This document shows, piece by piece, positions 50,834 to 58,689 of a stretch of DNA of 64,000 bases. How positions within the stretch are numbered: the first letter of the stretch is position 1; each line of letters begins with the position of its first letter. Location: positions 1-64,000 of the forward strand of contig NZ_JARWOP010000235.1 in the NCBI RefSeq assembly GCF_029868745.1, read 5' to 3'. The position numbers and the translations under genes were made by a program. The notes beneath the pieces were generated by a model. It did no database searches. It had not been told where the DNA came from and saw nothing but the letters and a program-made list of their open reading frames with translations. The DNA is from Nocardia wallacei (GTDB lineage Bacteria > Actinomycetota > Actinomycetes > Mycobacteriales > Mycobacteriaceae).

Positions 50834-52236
50834 TGGCGACCAAGCCCACGACACCCGCATCCGGCGTCACGGCGGTGCGCGGCCGGCGAGCGTCGGTGTG
50901 GGCGCGGTGCTCTCTGGCTCGCCGAGCGAGACGACGCGGAGAGAAGTCGTCGGGGGTGGAAAGGCGGCCGGGCGGGGTGGCGCGGCTGGGGGTGCTGGTG
51001 GCGGTCATCGCCGCGGTCGCGGTGAATCTGCGGCCGGGGATCACGACCGTCGGGCCCCGGTTGGACGACATCACCGCGTATTACGGGGCGGGTGCGCGAG
51101 CCGCGGGTGTGATCACCGCTGTGCCGGTGGTGGCGTTCGCTGTGGTGAGCCTGGTGGTGCCGCTGGTTCGGGGGCGAATGACGTTGCGCGGCGGCATGTT
51201 CGGAGCGCTCGCGGTGATCGGAGTGAGCCTGGCCGTGCGGCCGTGGGGAGACTTGTGGTTGTTCGTGGCCGCCACGTTCACCGCCGCGCTGGGCGTAGGT
51301 CTGCTGACCGTGCTGCTACCCGCCGCGGTACGCGCGATCGGCAATACCCGGGTGCTGGTGGCGACCTTCACCACCGGCCTACAGGCCGGTGCCGCATTGG
51401 GTTTCGCCGCCGTCGTACCACTGTCCGACCTACTCGGCGGCTGGCGACCGGCCCTGGCGATCTGGGCGGTCCTCGCCCCGATCGCGATCGCGGCCCTGTG
51501 GTGGTCGCCCGCAACAGCCGCTGCCGAAGGCTCGCCCTCAACCACGACACACAGCCCGGCCGCACCACATCCAGCCGCCGCGACCGATCCGAACCGCTCG
51601 CGGCCGGCGGGCACGGCCAACCCGCTCACGATCCTCCGGCGCACCGGGACGACCGGTCTCGCAGTCTTTTTCGGGTTGCAGGCATTGGTGGCGTTCGTGG
51701 TCATGGGCTGGCTGCCGTCCGTGCTGCGCGACGCTGGGGTCGGTGCCTCGGCGGCCGGTGGTTATCTCGGGCTGCTGACCTTTCTGGGCGTTCCGATCAG
51801 CCTGACTGTGCCGCCGATCGTGGCGCGTTCGGCGCATCCGGAGCGCTGGCTGGCCGGGTTCAGTGGCTGCACCGTCCTGGGAGTGCTGGCCTTCCTCGTC
51901 GCTCCGGCGGCCGCGCCGCTGCTGTGGTCGCTGGTGCTCGGAACCGGGCTGGCCGTGTTCTCGCTGGCGCTCACCGTGATCACCGTGCGGGCTGGTTCCG
52001 CGGAACAGGCGGTCGAGGTGTCCGGGGCGGTGCAGGGCGTCGGCTATCTGATCGCCGCCGTCGGCCCGTATGGGATCGGACTGTTTCGGCAGCTCGGCGA
52101 CGGCTGGGCGCTGCCGCTCGGTGTGCTGCTGGCGACCGCGGTGGCCCAGGCACTGACCGCATTGACCGCGGGCGCCGCCCCGCGAGCACCAGTGGCCGGG
52201 CAATCGGCCCACGACAACGGGAGGCACGACGGATGA
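50833..52236 (+). CDS. MFS transporter, CynX/NimT type (MinT-like exporter)
   Basis: ATG 50833 overlaps the previous stop (TGATG). 467 residues with 12 predicted helices; the first 50 residues are a basic, poorly conserved extension. RPGITTVGPRLDDI near 70-83 and GGWRPALAIWAVLAP near 204-218 are typical of the cyanate/nitroimidazole-transporter group of MFS. A proline/threonine-rich loop (about 235-260) separates the two six-helix halves. It probably exports the product, matching MinT in the minimycin self-resistance set, though the subfamily of MinT was not compared. Confidence 0.87.
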   Translation: MATKPTTPASGVTAVRGRRASVWARCSLARRARRRGEKSSGVERRPGGVARLGVLVAVIAAVAVNLRPGITTVGPRLDDITAYYGAGARAAGVITAVPVVAFAVVSLVVPLVRGRMTLRGGMFGALAVIGVSLAVRPWGDLWLFVAATFTAALGVGLLTVLLPAAVRAIGNTRVLVATFTTGLQAGAALGFAAVVPLSDLLGGWRPALAIWAVLAPIAIAALWWSPATAAAEGSPSTTTHSPAAPHPAAATDPNRSRPAGTANPLTILRRTGTTGLAVFFGLQALVAFVVMGWLPSVLRDAGVGASAAGGYLGLLTFLGVPISLTVPPIVARSAHPERWLAGFSGCTVLGVLAFLVAPAAAPLLWSLVLGTGLAVFSLALTVITVRAGSAEQAVEVSGAVQGVGYLIAAVGPYGIGLFRQLGDGWALPLGVLLATAVAQALTALTAGAAPRAPVAGQSAHDNGRHDG

Positions 52237-53423
52237 CGATCAAGGAACTGGAGAGCGTCGCGGATCTGCTCGACGACCGTACCCACCACATCGAGTTCAA
52301 CGGCCACCTCACCAACCACGTCAAGCACGCGGTGGTGGCGCTGGCCGCGATCGGCGCACCCGAGCGGCGCATCCGCGACTACTACCGGACCTACGCCGAA
52401 CTCACGCCGTACGGCTTCCCGCTCGAGCCCCGGCGACCGTCCGCGCGGGTCATCGACGGCGGGAACTGGCGCGAATTCCTGGGCGCGCGAGTGCATTTCG
52501 ACGCCTATCTGCGCTTCTTCGACGGCGAGATCGCCGAGCGCGGCCTCGCGGGCACCGTCGCCGAGTACGCCCCGGAACTGCTGCAGGGCTGGATCGGCGC
52601 GTTCACCCACGCCGCCATTCACCTGGGCTGGGCGCTGTGGGCCGAGCATCCCGCGATGACCGCGGAAGCCCTTGCCTACCTGGCGTTCTCCCACGTGCGC
52701 ACCGTCGGTGACAACCGCGCGGCCGGGCCGGACTTCGATGCCGCCGACCCCCTGGAATCGCTGGTGCGGCTCAGCGAGCGGTGGCGCGGCGACAACGGCT
52801 TTCGCACCGCAGTCGAGTCGACCATCACCGATACCGACACCTTCACCGAACTGCACCCCGAACTCAATCGTTCCGGCCTGCAGGCCCGCGTCGCCGGTGT
52901 CGCCCGGTCCGGCATCGCCGACCTCACCGACACCCCCGCGTGGATCCACACCCTGCCGCCCGCCGAGCGACGCGACCGAGTGCGCCGGGCGGTCACGCTG
53001 CTGTATCTCGCCCAGCCCGGCGATTTCGTTGTCCTGCACCTGATCACGTCGCTGTTCGCGCTGGAGATCATCGCCGAAACCCTCGACTCGCCCGAGGCCA
53101 CCGCCGCGATCTACGACCTGTACTGGGCGGGCGCGCGCATCATCACCGCCGCCGAACGCAAGGTCCCGGACCCCGACAAGCTACGCGAACTCGACACCCT
53201 CTATGCGGGCCGGGAATCCGATCGCACCGCGCACGCGCTCGACGAATTCGAGGTCGCCGCGCGCCGGGCGTGGCTGGAGGACGAGGAACACAATCCCAAG
53301 CTGGTCTTCGTCCTGCGGGCCTGGTGGAACGCCGCCGACTGGACCGGCTACCGCCACGCCGCCGCCCAATTCACCCGCACGCCCGAACTCCCGCCGAGTT
53401 TCGACGAACCCCCGACCGAATGA
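52233..53423 (+). CDS. DUF4243/questin oxidase-like protein (MinC C-domain-like)
   Basis: ATG 52233 overlaps the transporter stop by 4 bp; 396 residues. The sequence has the family pattern: FNGHLTNHVKHAVVALAAIG near 22-41 (conserved His), YGFPLEPRRPSARVIDGGNW near 63-82, LQGWIGAFTHAAIHLGWALW near 118-137 with paired His and FVVLHLITSLFALEII near 268-283. DUF4243 proteins include fungal questin oxidase, a Baeyer-Villiger-type ring-opening enzyme. In minimycin clusters it is fused to the HAD phosphatase in MinC and is thought to act on the ring; here it is a stand-alone protein. Confidence 0.88.
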   Translation: MTIKELESVADLLDDRTHHIEFNGHLTNHVKHAVVALAAIGAPERRIRDYYRTYAELTPYGFPLEPRRPSARVIDGGNWREFLGARVHFDAYLRFFDGEIAERGLAGTVAEYAPELLQGWIGAFTHAAIHLGWALWAEHPAMTAEALAYLAFSHVRTVGDNRAAGPDFDAADPLESLVRLSERWRGDNGFRTAVESTITDTDTFTELHPELNRSGLQARVAGVARSGIADLTDTPAWIHTLPPAERRDRVRRAVTLLYLAQPGDFVVLHLITSLFALEIIAETLDSPEATAAIYDLYWAGARIITAAERKVPDPDKLRELDTLYAGRESDRTAHALDEFEVAARRAWLEDEEHNPKLVFVLRAWWNAADWTGYRHAAAQFTRTPELPPSFDEPPTE

Positions 53424-53445
53424 CCCGAAGAGAACAGGACCTGTT

Positions 53446-54276
53446 GTGACCGAAGTGATTTCGACCGAACTACAGCAGCAGCTCGACAAGCGCTACGGCG
53501 TCGGCGCGCCGATCGCCGACGGTGTGGGCAACGAAACGCTGGAAGTGCTGCTGCGGCACCGCACCACGCGCCGTTTCCTACCCGGGACCGTGAGCGGCAC
53601 CGAGCTGCAACTGATCATCGCCGCGGCGCAATCGGCGTCGACCTCTGCCAACTTCCAGTTCACCAGCGTGGTGGTGGTCGATGACCCGGCGCTGCGAAAC
53701 CGATTGGCGGAGTTGGTCGGCGGTCAGCAGCTGGTGCGCGACGCCGCGGTGTTCCTGGTCTGGGTGGCCGACTGGTCGCGCAATATCGCCATCGCCACCG
53801 AGCACGGCCACAGCATCGAGGCGACCGCCTACCTCGACAGTGCCGTCTCCAGCATCGTCGATGTCACGCTGTCGGCGCAGAACGCCGCCGTGGCGGCCGA
53901 ATCGCTCGGCTACGGAATCACTTTCGTGGGCGCGTTGCGCAACAATATCGACGCCGTCATCGCCGAGCTGCGGCTGCCGCAGTGGACCTTCCCGGTGTAC
54001 GGCATGGCCATCGGCGTCCCCGACCCGGCCGATCCCGCCGACATCAAACCCCGCTACGGGCAGAGCGTGGTCGTCCACCGCAACACCTACAGTCCCCCCG
54101 CGGCCGCCGACGTCCAGGACTACCTCGACCGCATCAACGCCTACTACCGCGAGCAGGAACTTCCGGCGGACTGGGCGAAGAACCGCCTGGCGGGCCGCAT
54201 CTCCACCAAGGAGAGTCTGCACGGCCGCCAGCACATCCGCCGGACGTTCGGCAACCAGGGATTCGAGCTGAGGTAA
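53446..54276 (+). CDS. Nitroreductase-family FMN oxidoreductase
   Basis: GTG 53446 with AGGAC upstream; 276 residues. It fits the NfsA/FRP type: RYGVGAPIADGVGNETLEVL near 18-37, RHRTTRRFLPGTVS near 39-52 (FMN-binding RxxRxF pattern), QSASTSANFQFTSVVVV near 64-80 and ESLGYGITFVGALRNN near 152-167. It uses NAD(P)H to reduce quinones, nitro groups or flavin. It could supply reduced flavin or reduce a pathway intermediate. Its stop lies 5 bp from the convergent lipoprotein gene, marking the operon end. Confidence 0.9.
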   Translation: MTEVISTELQQQLDKRYGVGAPIADGVGNETLEVLLRHRTTRRFLPGTVSGTELQLIIAAAQSASTSANFQFTSVVVVDDPALRNRLAELVGGQQLVRDAAVFLVWVADWSRNIAIATEHGHSIEATAYLDSAVSSIVDVTLSAQNAAVAAESLGYGITFVGALRNNIDAVIAELRLPQWTFPVYGMAIGVPDPADPADIKPRYGQSVVVHRNTYSPPAAADVQDYLDRINAYYREQELPADWAKNRLAGRISTKESLHGRQHIRRTFGNQGFELR

Positions 54277-54281
54277 GTCCC

Positions 54282-55886
54282 CTACTTGCGCAACCAGGTG
54301 TCGTGGAACTGCAACCGCCCGGAGGCCTCGAACCTCAAGTCCCGCACCGTGCCCGCCACCCCGATCGCCTGCGACAGCTCGATGGTGGGTATCCACAGCC
54401 CGTTGTCGAGCACCAGCTGCTGTGCCTGGCCGATCAGCTGCGCACGCGCGGCGGGGTCGGTGATCTGCAGCTGATCGTAGAGCGCCTGATCCAACGGCGG
54501 GATCGGGCCGCGCGCGTTGAGATTGCGGTCGGCCAGACCGAAGGTGGTGCGCAGGATGTCGCCGTCGGCGCGGGTGATGTTGTAGTACGCCGAGTCGAAA
54601 TCCTTGGCATTCTGCCGCGCCGTGTACTCCGCGTCGGAGGCGACCTGCAACTGCACATCGACGCCGACCTTGCGCAACTGCTGCTGGATCAGCTCGAGAA
54701 TCGCCTGGTTCCCGGCGAACGCGCGGCTGAACAGGATGCCGAACGACAGGCGCACGCCGTCCTTGGCCCGGATCCCGTCGCCGGCGGGCACCCAGCCCGC
54801 TTGGTCGAGGCGGCGGCGCGCGGCCTCGGGGTCGTATCGCAGCGAGGTGGAAAGGTCCACGTAGCCAGGAGTTTTCGAGCCCAGTGGGCTACTGGCGGGC
54901 CGGAACTGTGGACCCAGCACCGTATCCACCAGTTCCTGGCGGTCGATCGCCGGTTCCAGCGCGGCGCGCACGGCCGCGTCCCGCAGCGGTCCGCGGGTGA
55001 CGTTGGGCTGAATCCCGAACGGCAGACCCGGATTCGGCGTCACCTGCACCTTTCCACCGGTGGCCTCGATCTGCGGCGCGTCCTGCGGCAGCGCGTCGCT
55101 GACCGCGTCGAGCTGGTTCGAGGACACGCTGCCCGCGCGCACCCCGGACTCGGGCACCACCGTGAACTCGATCCGGTCCAGATACGCCTCGCCCTGGTGC
55201 GCGAAAACCGCTGACCCCCAGGCATATCCGGCTCGCTTCGCCAGCGTGGCCGAGGCGCCCTGCTTGTACTCGGCATAGGTGAACGGCCCGCTGCCGATAT
55301 TGTTGCCCAGGCAGCGTTCGTCGGCCGACCCGACCGTGGCGGCGTCGGCGAGAATACCCAGCTGCGGCGTCGAGGACGCCTGCAGGAACTGCGCGTTCGG
55401 CCGGTCGAATTCCACTCGGGCCGTGAGCGGGTCCACCGGGGTGGTGCCGGTGTATCCGGCCAGATAGCTCGCCGCGAGCGGCGCCTTCGCGCCGGTCAGC
55501 GTACGCACGATGGCATCGAAGTTCTTCTGCACCGAGGTCGCCGTGAGCGGCGTGCCGTCGCTGAAGGTCACGCCAGGCCGCAGGTGGAAGGTGAAGGATT
55601 TGGCATCCGGACTCACCTCCCAGCTCTGCGCCAGCCACGGCGTGATCGCGCCCGTCTCGGGGTTCTGGTCGGTCAGCGAGTCTACGATTTGCCTTGTGAC
55701 ATACAGGGTTTGGTTGGTGCCGGACTGCGCCGGATCGGAGCAGGTGGGCGCGAGCGACAGGCCGTAGCGCAGGGTGCCGCCCGGCTGCGGCGGTCCGGCC
55801 GGGGCGGTATCGCCGGAGTCGGAGCCACAGGCCGCGAGGCTCGCGACGGCGGCGACGGCACCCAGCAGGGCCACGGGTCGTTTCAT
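54282..55886 (-). CDS. Solute-binding lipoprotein, SBP_bac_5 (peptide/nickel type)
   Basis: 534 residues from ATG 55886. The lipobox LAACG follows a short signal (MKRPVALLGAVAAVASLAAC). The family pattern covers the rest: LRYGLSLAPTCSDPAQSGTN near 41-60, LAQSWEVSPDAKSFTFHLRP near 84-103 and GVTFSDGTPLTA near 104-115. Members bind oligopeptides, nickel or other solutes outside the membrane for an ABC importer. No permease or ATPase gene is adjacent, so the rest of the transporter is elsewhere. It is 25 bp downstream of a second binding-protein gene. Confidence 0.92.
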   Translation of the reverse strand: MKRPVALLGAVAAVASLAACGSDSGDTAPAGPPQPGGTLRYGLSLAPTCSDPAQSGTNQTLYVTRQIVDSLTDQNPETGAITPWLAQSWEVSPDAKSFTFHLRPGVTFSDGTPLTATSVQKNFDAIVRTLTGAKAPLAASYLAGYTGTTPVDPLTARVEFDRPNAQFLQASSTPQLGILADAATVGSADERCLGNNIGSGPFTYAEYKQGASATLAKRAGYAWGSAVFAHQGEAYLDRIEFTVVPESGVRAGSVSSNQLDAVSDALPQDAPQIEATGGKVQVTPNPGLPFGIQPNVTRGPLRDAAVRAALEPAIDRQELVDTVLGPQFRPASSPLGSKTPGYVDLSTSLRYDPEAARRRLDQAGWVPAGDGIRAKDGVRLSFGILFSRAFAGNQAILELIQQQLRKVGVDVQLQVASDAEYTARQNAKDFDSAYYNITRADGDILRTTFGLADRNLNARGPIPPLDQALYDQLQITDPAARAQLIGQAQQLVLDNGLWIPTIELSQAIGVAGTVRDLRFEASGRLQFHDTWLRK

Positions 55887-55911
55887 CGAATTCTCCAGGG
55901 GTGTGGGTGGA

Positions 55912-56901
55912 TCAACGCTGCTGCTTCGGCAGTCCCGGCGGGTTGACGCGCGAGGCCGATACCGCCTCGCTCCGCAGGTTCCAGCGCTCCAGCAGCTTCT
56001 GATAGCTGCCGTGGTCGATGGCGTATTGCAGCGCCTCGTGGATGGGCCCGATCAGGCCGTTGTCCTTGCGGGTCAGCGCGGCGATCTCGGCCTGCAGCGC
56101 GTCGCCGGCGCCCGAATAGGTGGCGAGGATCTTGGTCTGGCCGGTGGTCGCGGTGTGGTATGCCGCAACGGGATTGGGGCCGAGGAAGCCGTCGATGCGC
56201 CGTGACGACAGCGCCAGGTAGTAGTCGGTGGTCTGCTGGTAGTAGGCGATATCGATCTTCGGCAGCCCCTCGGCGACGTTCTGCTCGTTCCACCGGACCA
56301 GCAGCTGCTCCTGGTTGGTGCCGCTGCCCACACCGATCCGCTTGCCCGCCAGCGACTTCCGGTCCTGATATGCCCACGTGGCGTCCTTCGGCGCCTCCAG
56401 CGCGATAGTGTCGAGGCGATAGGTGGCGAAGTCGTACTTCTCCTTGCGCTCCTCGGTCACGGTGACATTGGAGATGAACGCGTCCACCGCGCCGGAGTCG
56501 ACGGCCACGAAGTTCTGCGCCCAGTCGGCGGAACGCAGCTCCAGCCGCAGGCCCAGAATGTCGGCGACCAGCGCGGCGAAGTCGACCTCCGAGCCGATGT
56601 AGGTCCGGTCGTCGGTGGCGGTGAAACGCAGCGGCGGGCCGGTCGTGGCCGAGCCCGTGACCACGAGCGTTCCGCGGTCGCGAATCGGCTGCGGCACCTT
56701 GGCGGCGATCGCGTCCACTCGCTCCGCGTGCACCCGTCCCGCTTGTTCCGGTGCCAGGTCGAAACTCTGGCCGTCGGCCGTGCGCACCTCGTTTTCCGGG
56801 TCGTCGGCACCACACGCGCCGGTGAGCAGCACCGCGGCGGCGAGCATCGTGGCGACCAGCGCGCGGCGGCGGCCGCGACGGCCGTTGCGGGCGAAGAACA
56901 T
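55912..56901 (-). CDS. Amino-acid-type solute-binding lipoprotein (SBP_bac_3)
   Basis: ATG 56901 is chosen because AAGGAAG lies 6 bases upstream; the longer reading is not a signal sequence. 329 residues with signal and lipobox (LLTGACG). GSATTGPPLRFTATDDRTYI near 66-85, GSEVDFAALVADILG and the GSGTNQEQ motif follow the polar amino-acid binding-protein pattern. The adjacent cysteine dioxygenase-rhodanese genes suggest a sulfur amino acid as ligand, which is inference only. Confidence 0.88.
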   Translation of the reverse strand: MFFARNGRRGRRRALVATMLAAAVLLTGACGADDPENEVRTADGQSFDLAPEQAGRVHAERVDAIAAKVPQPIRDRGTLVVTGSATTGPPLRFTATDDRTYIGSEVDFAALVADILGLRLELRSADWAQNFVAVDSGAVDAFISNVTVTEERKEKYDFATYRLDTIALEAPKDATWAYQDRKSLAGKRIGVGSGTNQEQLLVRWNEQNVAEGLPKIDIAYYQQTTDYYLALSSRRIDGFLGPNPVAAYHTATTGQTKILATYSGAGDALQAEIAALTRKDNGLIGPIHEALQYAIDHGSYQKLLERWNLRSEAVSASRVNPPGLPKQQR

Positions 56902-57109
56902 CGGACTTCCTTTTACCTCGGCTGCGCTGACCGTAGGGGGAAATCGGTTGCGGTGTCTGCACTCTCGATCGGCCTGAGCGCAATGCTTGTCCGCGGGTTC
57001 GAACGGTCCGGCGATTTTGCTCACGCTGATCCTGTCCGATGGCAGAGCCGCCGCGGTAGCGGACAATCCGAGCTGGTTCCGTCCATTCGACCCGTCAGGA
57101 GCGCACAGG

Positions 57110-57634
57110 GTGACCACGTCACTACCGGTGAATCTGAAGCATGCCAAGGACATTCACCCCGCCGTAGACGTGCCGCTGTTACAGGACGCCGTACACCCGG
57201 ACCGCACGCTGTGGTCACCCGCGGAACTGCGCGAGCTGACCGAGGCGGTCGCCGCCGAATTCGCGACGCCGCTGCTCGACATCGTCCGCTTCGACTCCGG
57301 CCAGCGCTGGTGGACCCGGCTGGCCCTGACCATGGGCGTGGAGCTGTGGCTGCTGTCGTGGGCGCCCGGCCAGGGCACCGAACCGCACGACCACGGCGGG
57401 GCGTCGGGCGCGTTCACCGTCACCGTCGGCGAGCTGAACGAGGAGTACCGCCATGCGGGCGGTCCCGTGCAGCGGGCGCACTGGCGAGCGGGGCAGACCG
57501 TGGCCTTCGGCCCGCAGCGCGCCCACCGGCTCGACAACCGCAGCGCGGGCCCGGCGGCCACGGTGCACGCGTACTCGCCGCCGCTGCGGCCGGTGCGCGA
57601 ATACCGCGACCTGACGGATTTCGCGGGCATATGA
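57110..57634 (+). CDS. Cysteine dioxygenase
   Basis: GTG 57110 with AGGA 9 bases upstream; 174 residues. The iron ligands H93 and H95 are in EPHDHGGASGAF and H139 is in PQRAHRLDN; R60 (IVRFDSG) is in the place of the substrate-carboxylate arginine. The residue matching the mammalian cross-linked cysteine is glycine, as in most bacterial enzymes. It oxidises L-cysteine to cysteine sulfinate. It lies 58 bp upstream of a rhodanese gene, a known partner for sulfur handling. Confidence 0.93.
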   Translation: MTTSLPVNLKHAKDIHPAVDVPLLQDAVHPDRTLWSPAELRELTEAVAAEFATPLLDIVRFDSGQRWWTRLALTMGVELWLLSWAPGQGTEPHDHGGASGAFTVTVGELNEEYRHAGGPVQRAHWRAGQTVAFGPQRAHRLDNRSAGPAATVHAYSPPLRPVREYRDLTDFAGI

Positions 57635-57692
57635 GCGGCCGACGCGGTGCCCCGGTGATCGACCGGCAACCGGGTGCCGGAAGGGTGTAGGT

Positions 57693-58088
57693 ATGAGTGC
57701 CGTAGACGAACTGCTCACCCGTGCCCGGTCGCGCCTGATCCGGGTGGAGCCCCGGGAGGCGGCGGCCCTGCAATCCGAGGGCGCGCTGATCGTTGATATC
57801 CGGCCGCACGCGAACCGGCTCGACGAGGGCGAGATTCCCGGTGCGGTCGTGATGGAGCGCATCGTGCTGGAGTGGCGGCTTGACCCGACCGGCGACCACC
57901 GGCTGCCGGGGCTCGCGGCCGATACCCCGGTGATCCTGGTCTGCAACGAGGGTTACGCCTCCAGCCTGGCCGCCGCCGACGCGCACCGCCTCGGCCTGGC
58001 CCACGCCACCGATCTGATCGGCGGCTTCCGCGCGTGGAAGTCCGCCGGTCTCCCGGTGGCGCCGGGCGGCTCGCCCGCCGTCCCCTGA
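57693..58088 (+). CDS. Rhodanese-domain protein
   Basis: 131 residues from ATG 57693 with GGGTGTAGG upstream. A single rhodanese domain with the active-site cysteine C84 in ILVCNEGYASS and VDIRPHANRLDEGEIPGAVV near 34-53. It transfers sulfane sulfur or works as a sulfur carrier. Rhodanese domains are sometimes fused to cysteine dioxygenase; here they are neighbouring genes on one strand, which points to combined cysteine-sulfur catabolism. Confidence 0.92.
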   Translation: MSAVDELLTRARSRLIRVEPREAAALQSEGALIVDIRPHANRLDEGEIPGAVVMERIVLEWRLDPTGDHRLPGLAADTPVILVCNEGYASSLAAADAHRLGLAHATDLIGGFRAWKSAGLPVAPGGSPAVP

Positions 58089-58193
58089 CCGGCCGGACGG
58101 ACTCCGAATCGGTGCGCTGATTCGGACGGTGCGGAAAGCGGATTCGGCGTTCGTTCGGCCGGATCGCCGAATTTCGTTCGATACGGTGAGCCC

Positions 58194-58679
58194 ATGCCGA
58201 AGAACGATCCCGCGGCCGCAGTAGCCCTGGACGACGTCGACCGCGTCCTGCTCGACGAGCTGGCGCGCGACGGGCGCATGACGAACAACGCGCTGGCCGC
58301 GGCCGCCGGGATCGCCCCGTCCACCTGTCTGGGGCGGGTCCGGTCGCTGGTCGAACGCGGGGTGATCCGGGGCTTTCACGCCGATATCGATCCGGCCGCG
58401 CTGGGGCGCAGCCTGCAGGCGATGGTCTCGGTGCGGGTGCAGGCCAACGCGCGCAAGCACCTCGCCGACTTCGGCGGCCAGCTGGCCGCGCTCGACGAGG
58501 TGCTCAACGTCTACTTCATCGCGGGCGCCGACGATTTCCTGGTGCACGTCGCCACCGCCGACACCGAGCGGCTGCGCATGTTCGTGCTGGAGAATCTGAG
58601 CGCCCATCCGGCCGTCGCCCGCACCGAGACGATCCTCATCTTCGAACACGTCCGTCCCCGCGTCCGCCCGGGACGCTGA
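58194..58679 (+). CDS. Lrp/AsnC-family transcriptional regulator
   Basis: 161 residues from ATG 58194. The AsnC HTH (LDDVDRVLLDELARDGRMTN near 11-30, then APSTCLGRVRSLVERGVIRG near 45-64) is followed by a RAM ligand-binding domain (about 80-150). Such regulators sense amino acids; in mycobacteria the homologue AldR controls alanine dehydrogenase and usually sits divergently from ald. Here it is convergent with ald, 10 bp apart, so AldR identity is suggested by proximity only. Confidence 0.92.
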   Translation: MPKNDPAAAVALDDVDRVLLDELARDGRMTNNALAAAAGIAPSTCLGRVRSLVERGVIRGFHADIDPAALGRSLQAMVSVRVQANARKHLADFGGQLAALDEVLNVYFIAGADDFLVHVATADTERLRMFVLENLSAHPAVARTETILIFEHVRPRVRPGR

Positions 58680-58689
58680 GCGCGGGCGT

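Larger units (their letters stand above)
44505..54276 (+). other. Biosynthetic gene cluster of the minimycin/indigoidine type
   Basis: Eight genes on one strand with gaps of -11 to +22 bp form an operon: PsuG-like C-glycosidase, HAD phosphatase, uracil phosphoribosyltransferase, indigoidine-synthase-type NRPS, tautomerase, MFS exporter, DUF4243 protein and nitroreductase. The first four, plus the exporter and DUF4243 protein, correspond one to one with the functions reported for the Streptomyces hygroscopicus minimycin cluster (MinA NRPS, MinB C-glycosynthase, MinC phosphatase-DUF4243, MinD uracil phosphoribosyltransferase, MinT transporter). The product here is therefore inferred to be minimycin, indigoidine or a relative. 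Confidence 0.85.
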
